A stretch of 7,768 nucleotides of DNA from positions 1 through 7,768 of the forward strand of contig CATPBD010000045.1 of the NCBI GenBank assembly GCA_955652265.1, given 5' to 3'. Source of the DNA: an uncultured Gemmatimonadaceae bacterium. GTDB lineage: Bacteria; Gemmatimonadota; Gemmatimonadetes; Gemmatimonadales; Gemmatimonadaceae. Of this stretch, positions 4,999 to 7,768 are shown piece after piece (the first letter of the stretch is position 1; every line of letters starts with the position of its first letter). A program made the position numbers and the translations under genes. The notes under the pieces were generated by a model, which saw only the letters and a program-made list of their open reading frames with translations, searched no databases and had not been told where the DNA came from.

Positions 4999-7632
4999 AT
5001 GATGCGTTTTTCTCATCGTCGCCTGATCCCGATTGCGTGCCTCACGCTTGCGCCGCTTTTCACTGTTCTCGCGCAGCAGACGTATCAATCTCCTGCGCCG
5101 GATCTGGTGAAAATTCTCGAGGCTCCGGCTAGTCCCGTCTCCTCGATCAGTCCGAACCGCCAGTGGATCCTCGTCACGGTCGCTGACCCGCGCACAGTCA
5201 CGATCAACGACATGGCAGATTCCGCGTACTACCTCGCCGGGAGCAAGATCAGAGCGAATCCCGACTACCGGGTGGAGAACGTCGGAATACGATCGGGCTC
5301 AGTCACCAGTATCGATGGCAGGACTGTCCGCACGCTCGATGTGCCGACTGACGGTCGGATCGGAACCACGGCGTGGTCGGCGGATGGAGATAAGCTCGTC
5401 TACACAACCATCTCCAACCAGCGCATGGCGCTCGAGATCCTCGATCCCGCAACGGGCAGGATACGACATGTTTCGGCTTCGGGACTCTCTGGCAAAATCC
5501 GGGATCTCGACTGGTCGCGCGATGGAAAGCATCTCGCTTTCACCGCTACTACGCCCACCGGCATGGGGCTGTGGGTCGTCGACGTTGGAGCTGGTACCGC
5601 GCGCAGGCTCACTCCGCCTACGCTCAATTTCACCACTGCCCGCGGCAATATCGTCGATGATGCGGGTTGCAACTGGTTAAATGGCATGGCTCCCCTGGTG
5701 TGCAGGCTCTGGCCCGCGAATCGGGGTGCGCCTCCAAGAATTTCCGATGTTCCGACCGGCGTAATCGTGCAGGAATCGTATGGTCGGTCCGCTCCGGCTC
5801 GCACGTACGAGTATCTCCTGCAGAGTCCGACAGACGAAGCTCTTTTCGACTACTACTTCACCGATCAGATCTCGCTCGTTGGGCTCGATGGAAAGATCGA
5901 TCCGATAGGCCCGCCCGGAATTCACAAAAGCGTCACGCCTTCGCCCGACGGCAAGTACCTGCTCGTCGAAACGGTGCAGCGTCCTTATTCCTATCAGGTG
6001 CCGATGGATGTCTTTCCGTCGCGAACCGAGGTCTGGAACCTGAATGGCAGGGTCGTGCGCGAGATTCTCAACACCCACGTCGCGGAAGAGGCCCCGAGCA
6101 CCCGTGATGCGGTCTTGCCCGGGATCAGACTCGTCACGTGGCGATCCGATGCACCCGCAACACTTGTCATGGTTGAAGCGCTCGACAAGGGCGACCCACG
6201 CAATCGGGTAGCGAAGCGAGACCAGGTTTCTCTCTTGTCGGCGCCCTTCACAGGAGCTTCAACTCCATTTGTCCAAACCGAGTACCGCTTCGGCGGGCTG
6301 AACTGGATCTCTCCCAACATTGCTTTCCTTACCGAGCGGCTATCACGCGGCGCGCGCATCCGCACCTGGATGATCGATCCTTCGGCGCCCAATGGCGGTA
6401 CACCGAGAATGGTATGGGACCGCAGCACCGAGGATCGTTACTCGAATCCGGGCGGCTGGGTATACGTACAGGATCCGGCAAGCGACCGGTACATCCCGCT
6501 CCGTTCGAGCGACGGCAGATATCTCTATTTGCGAGGTAATGGAGCTTCGCCCGAGGGCGACAAACCGTTCCTCGATCGCTTCGACCTCACTACGACGAAG
6601 GCCGAGCGGCTCTGGCAATCCACTGCTCCGTATTACGAGCAGGTGCTGCAGGTTATAGACAAGGATGGCAACCGAGTCATCACTCAGCGCGAGTCTCCGA
6701 CCGATTCGCCGAATTTCTTTGTTCGCAACCTTCGCAGCAATACGTCGACTCAGATCACGAAGCTCGGAGATCCCGCGCCGTACTTCGCCAACGTCAAGAG
6801 TCAGCTCATTACGTACGCGCGTCCCGATGGAGTGAAACTCTCCGCCACGCTCTATCTGCCCCCCGGCTACGACAAATCGCAAGGACGGCTGCCGTTTTTC
6901 TTTTGGGCGTATCCCCGCGAATTCCAGTCTGCCAATGCGGCGTCGCAGCTCAGTGGATCTCCTTATCAGTTCAAGCGACCTGCTAGAGAGAATCACCTGA
7001 TGCTATTGATGCACGGTTACGGTGTGCTCGATGGTCCGACGGTGCCGATCGTCGGCGCCAACGGGAGCGAGCCGAACGACACCTACATCAACCAGCTCGT
7101 GGCCAGCGCGCAGGCAGCGGTAGATAAAATCGTCGACATGGGCGTGGCGGATCGGGATCGCATTGCAATCGGCGGTCACTCGTATGGCGCGTTCATGACC
7201 GTCAATCTCCTTGCACACTCCGACATCTTCCGCACCGGCATCGCCGAGAGCGGCGCCTACAATCGAACGCTGACGCCGTTCGGCTTTCAGTCAGAGCCGC
7301 GGACCTACTGGGAGGCACCGGAAGTCTACAACGCGATGTCGCCGTTCAACTACGCCAACAAGATCAAGCAGCCGGTGCTGCTCATTCACGGCCAGCGCGA
7401 CGACAATTCCGGAACTTTTCCCATTCAATCGGAGCGGCTATTCGCCGCGATCAAAGGCAACGGTGGAAATGTTCGCTACGTCCAGCTGCCGCTCGAGCCG
7501 CACGGGTATACGGCGCTCGAGACACAGCGGCACCTGTTGTGGGAGTACATCAACTGGCTCGACAAGTACGTGAAGAACGCGTCGCCGCGGACCTCTACTT
7601 CGGCGACGGCAACGTCACCAGCACCGCAGTAG
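4999..7632 (+). CDS. Exported S9-family serine peptidase, glutamyl endopeptidase-like (S9D type)
   Basis: An 877-residue prolyl-oligopeptidase-family serine peptidase. The signal peptide is residues 1-25 (HRR, then a hydrophobic core, cleavage VLA|QQ), predicting export. Residues about 40-590 form the beta-propeller that limits access to the active site, with PD40-like strands such as WSADGDKLVYTT, LDWSRDGKHLAFTA and VTPSPDGKYLLVE. Residues about 600-860 are the alpha/beta-hydrolase domain. The catalytic triad is visible: Ser728 in GGHSYGAFMTVNLLAHSD, Asp801 in HGQRDDNSGT, and His835 in LEPHGYTALE. The segment SGAYNRTLTPFGFQSEPRTYWEAP closely resembles chloroplast glutamyl endopeptidase (MEROPS S9D) from memory, so cleavage after Glu is possible but inferred. 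Cys224 and Cys235 could form a disulfide. The last 18 residues are a Ser/Thr/Ala/Pro tail, partly encoded in the overlap with the opposing CopD gene. Two ATGs (4999, 5002) open the frame and no Shine-Dalgarno precedes them. The gene lies 136 bases after the phosphatase gene, so co-transcription is possible but unproven. Confidence 0.93.
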   Translation: MMRFSHRRLIPIACLTLAPLFTVLAQQTYQSPAPDLVKILEAPASPVSSISPNRQWILVTVADPRTVTINDMADSAYYLAGSKIRANPDYRVENVGIRSGSVTSIDGRTVRTLDVPTDGRIGTTAWSADGDKLVYTTISNQRMALEILDPATGRIRHVSASGLSGKIRDLDWSRDGKHLAFTATTPTGMGLWVVDVGAGTARRLTPPTLNFTTARGNIVDDAGCNWLNGMAPLVCRLWPANRGAPPRISDVPTGVIVQESYGRSAPARTYEYLLQSPTDEALFDYYFTDQISLVGLDGKIDPIGPPGIHKSVTPSPDGKYLLVETVQRPYSYQVPMDVFPSRTEVWNLNGRVVREILNTHVAEEAPSTRDAVLPGIRLVTWRSDAPATLVMVEALDKGDPRNRVAKRDQVSLLSAPFTGASTPFVQTEYRFGGLNWISPNIAFLTERLSRGARIRTWMIDPSAPNGGTPRMVWDRSTEDRYSNPGGWVYVQDPASDRYIPLRSSDGRYLYLRGNGASPEGDKPFLDRFDLTTTKAERLWQSTAPYYEQVLQVIDKDGNRVITQRESPTDSPNFFVRNLRSNTSTQITKLGDPAPYFANVKSQLITYARPDGVKLSATLYLPPGYDKSQGRLPFFFWAYPREFQSANAASQLSGSPYQFKRPARENHLMLLMHGYGVLDGPTVPIVGANGSEPNDTYINQLVASAQAAVDKIVDMGVADRDRIAIGGHSYGAFMTVNLLAHSDIFRTGIAESGAYNRTLTPFGFQSEPRTYWEAPEVYNAMSPFNYANKIKQPVLLIHGQRDDNSGTFPIQSERLFAAIKGNGGNVRYVQLPLEPHGYTALETQRHLLWEYINWLDKYVKNASPRTSTSATATSPAPQ

Positions 7633-7768
7633 CGATCAACACGAGGCCAGCGAAAGTCAGCTCCATTGTCGCCGAGCGGCGGATGGTGTGTTCGGTTCCT
7701 TCACTGCCGAGGGAAGGACGGACGCGCCTCCAGTTCCATGCGCCGAGCAACACTACTATCGCCACGAA
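7595..7768 (-). CDS. CopD-family copper resistance membrane protein, C-terminal fragment
   Basis: An open frame enters from the right edge on the minus strand and ends at a TAG (7597-7595), giving the last 57 residues of a protein. The fragment has a hydrophobic start (FVAIVVLLGAWNW), a charged loop (RRVRPSLGSEGTEHTIRRS), and a final transmembrane helix (MELTFAGLVLIATAVLVTL) with a PSPK end. The pattern of a basic loop, then an RRS-x-x-x-E-L element, then a helix ending VLVTLPSP is typical of the C terminus of CopD-domain proteins. These are inner-membrane proteins linked to copper uptake or resistance, sometimes fused to CopC. Recognition is from memory of the family and only the tail is visible, so the full domain layout is unknown. 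The gene overlaps the 3' end of the peptidase gene by 38 bases (7595-7632) in antisense orientation. Codon positions and hydrophobicity continue cleanly to the window edge, with no stop in 57 codons. Confidence 0.75.
   Translation of the reverse strand, partial: FVAIVVLLGAWNWRRVRPSLGSEGTEHTIRRSATMELTFAGLVLIATAVLVTLPSPK

Noticed and set aside
5023..5043. Lipoprotein signal at Cys14 of the peptidase
   Set aside because: The residues before the cysteine (Pro-Ile-Ala) do not fit a lipobox, whereas VLA|QQ further on is a good type I signal peptidase site.
6343..6996. 217-codon open frame on the minus strand inside the peptidase gene
   Set aside because: The product is Arg/Val/Ile-rich with no motif, and the opposite strand encodes a well-supported peptidase domain.
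1..7768. A defence island, mobile element, CRISPR array or secondary-metabolite system
   Set aside because: There are no nuclease, recombinase, toxin-antitoxin, synthase or repeat-spacer features. All genes are ordinary metabolic or envelope families plus one small unknown.

Overview
The window reads as ordinary chromosomal sequence from a moderately GC-rich, Gram-negative-type bacterium. Three large or medium proteins carry Sec-type signal peptides. The set of families (a very long Asp-box/VPS10-like propeller protein, a glutamyl-endopeptidase-like S9 peptidase, a DinB-fold protein and a CopD-like membrane protein) is one I associate with Gemmatimonadota or related soil phyla such as Acidobacteriota. 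That placement is inference from protein style, not from a marker gene. I see no RNA gene, transposase, integrase, CRISPR array or phage gene.

Layout. A small, acidic, probably disordered protein of unknown function lies at the left end on the plus strand (49-288). It converges, with a 6-base gap, on a minus-strand pair: a DinB-fold protein (295-774) and, upstream of it, a 1086-residue exported multi-bladed propeller protein (782-4042). The stop codon of the propeller gene lies inside the Shine-Dalgarno sequence of the DinB gene, so the two are probably co-transcribed and translationally coupled. A 103-base divergent intergenic region (4043-4145) holds two inverted repeats and weak promoter-like boxes. 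From there two plus-strand genes run rightward: an exported PAP2-type acid phosphatase (4146-4862) and, after a 136-base gap, an exported prolyl-oligopeptidase-family peptidase resembling glutamyl endopeptidases (4999-7632). The last 174 bases hold the 3' end of a minus-strand CopD-family gene that enters from the right and overlaps the peptidase gene tail to tail by 38 bases.

How the genes may work together. The phosphatase and the peptidase are both predicted envelope hydrolases and could serve nutrient scavenging from phosphoesters and peptides. The propeller protein is probably a periplasmic or surface binding protein. No shared pathway is demonstrated by the sequence. Coding density is high and no defence or other specialised system is evident. 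The most useful observations are the unannotated CopD fragment, the stop/Shine-Dalgarno overlap, the leader dyad in the divergent region, and the contrast between the strong ribosome-binding sites of the two cytoplasmic-type genes and their absence before the three exported-protein genes.
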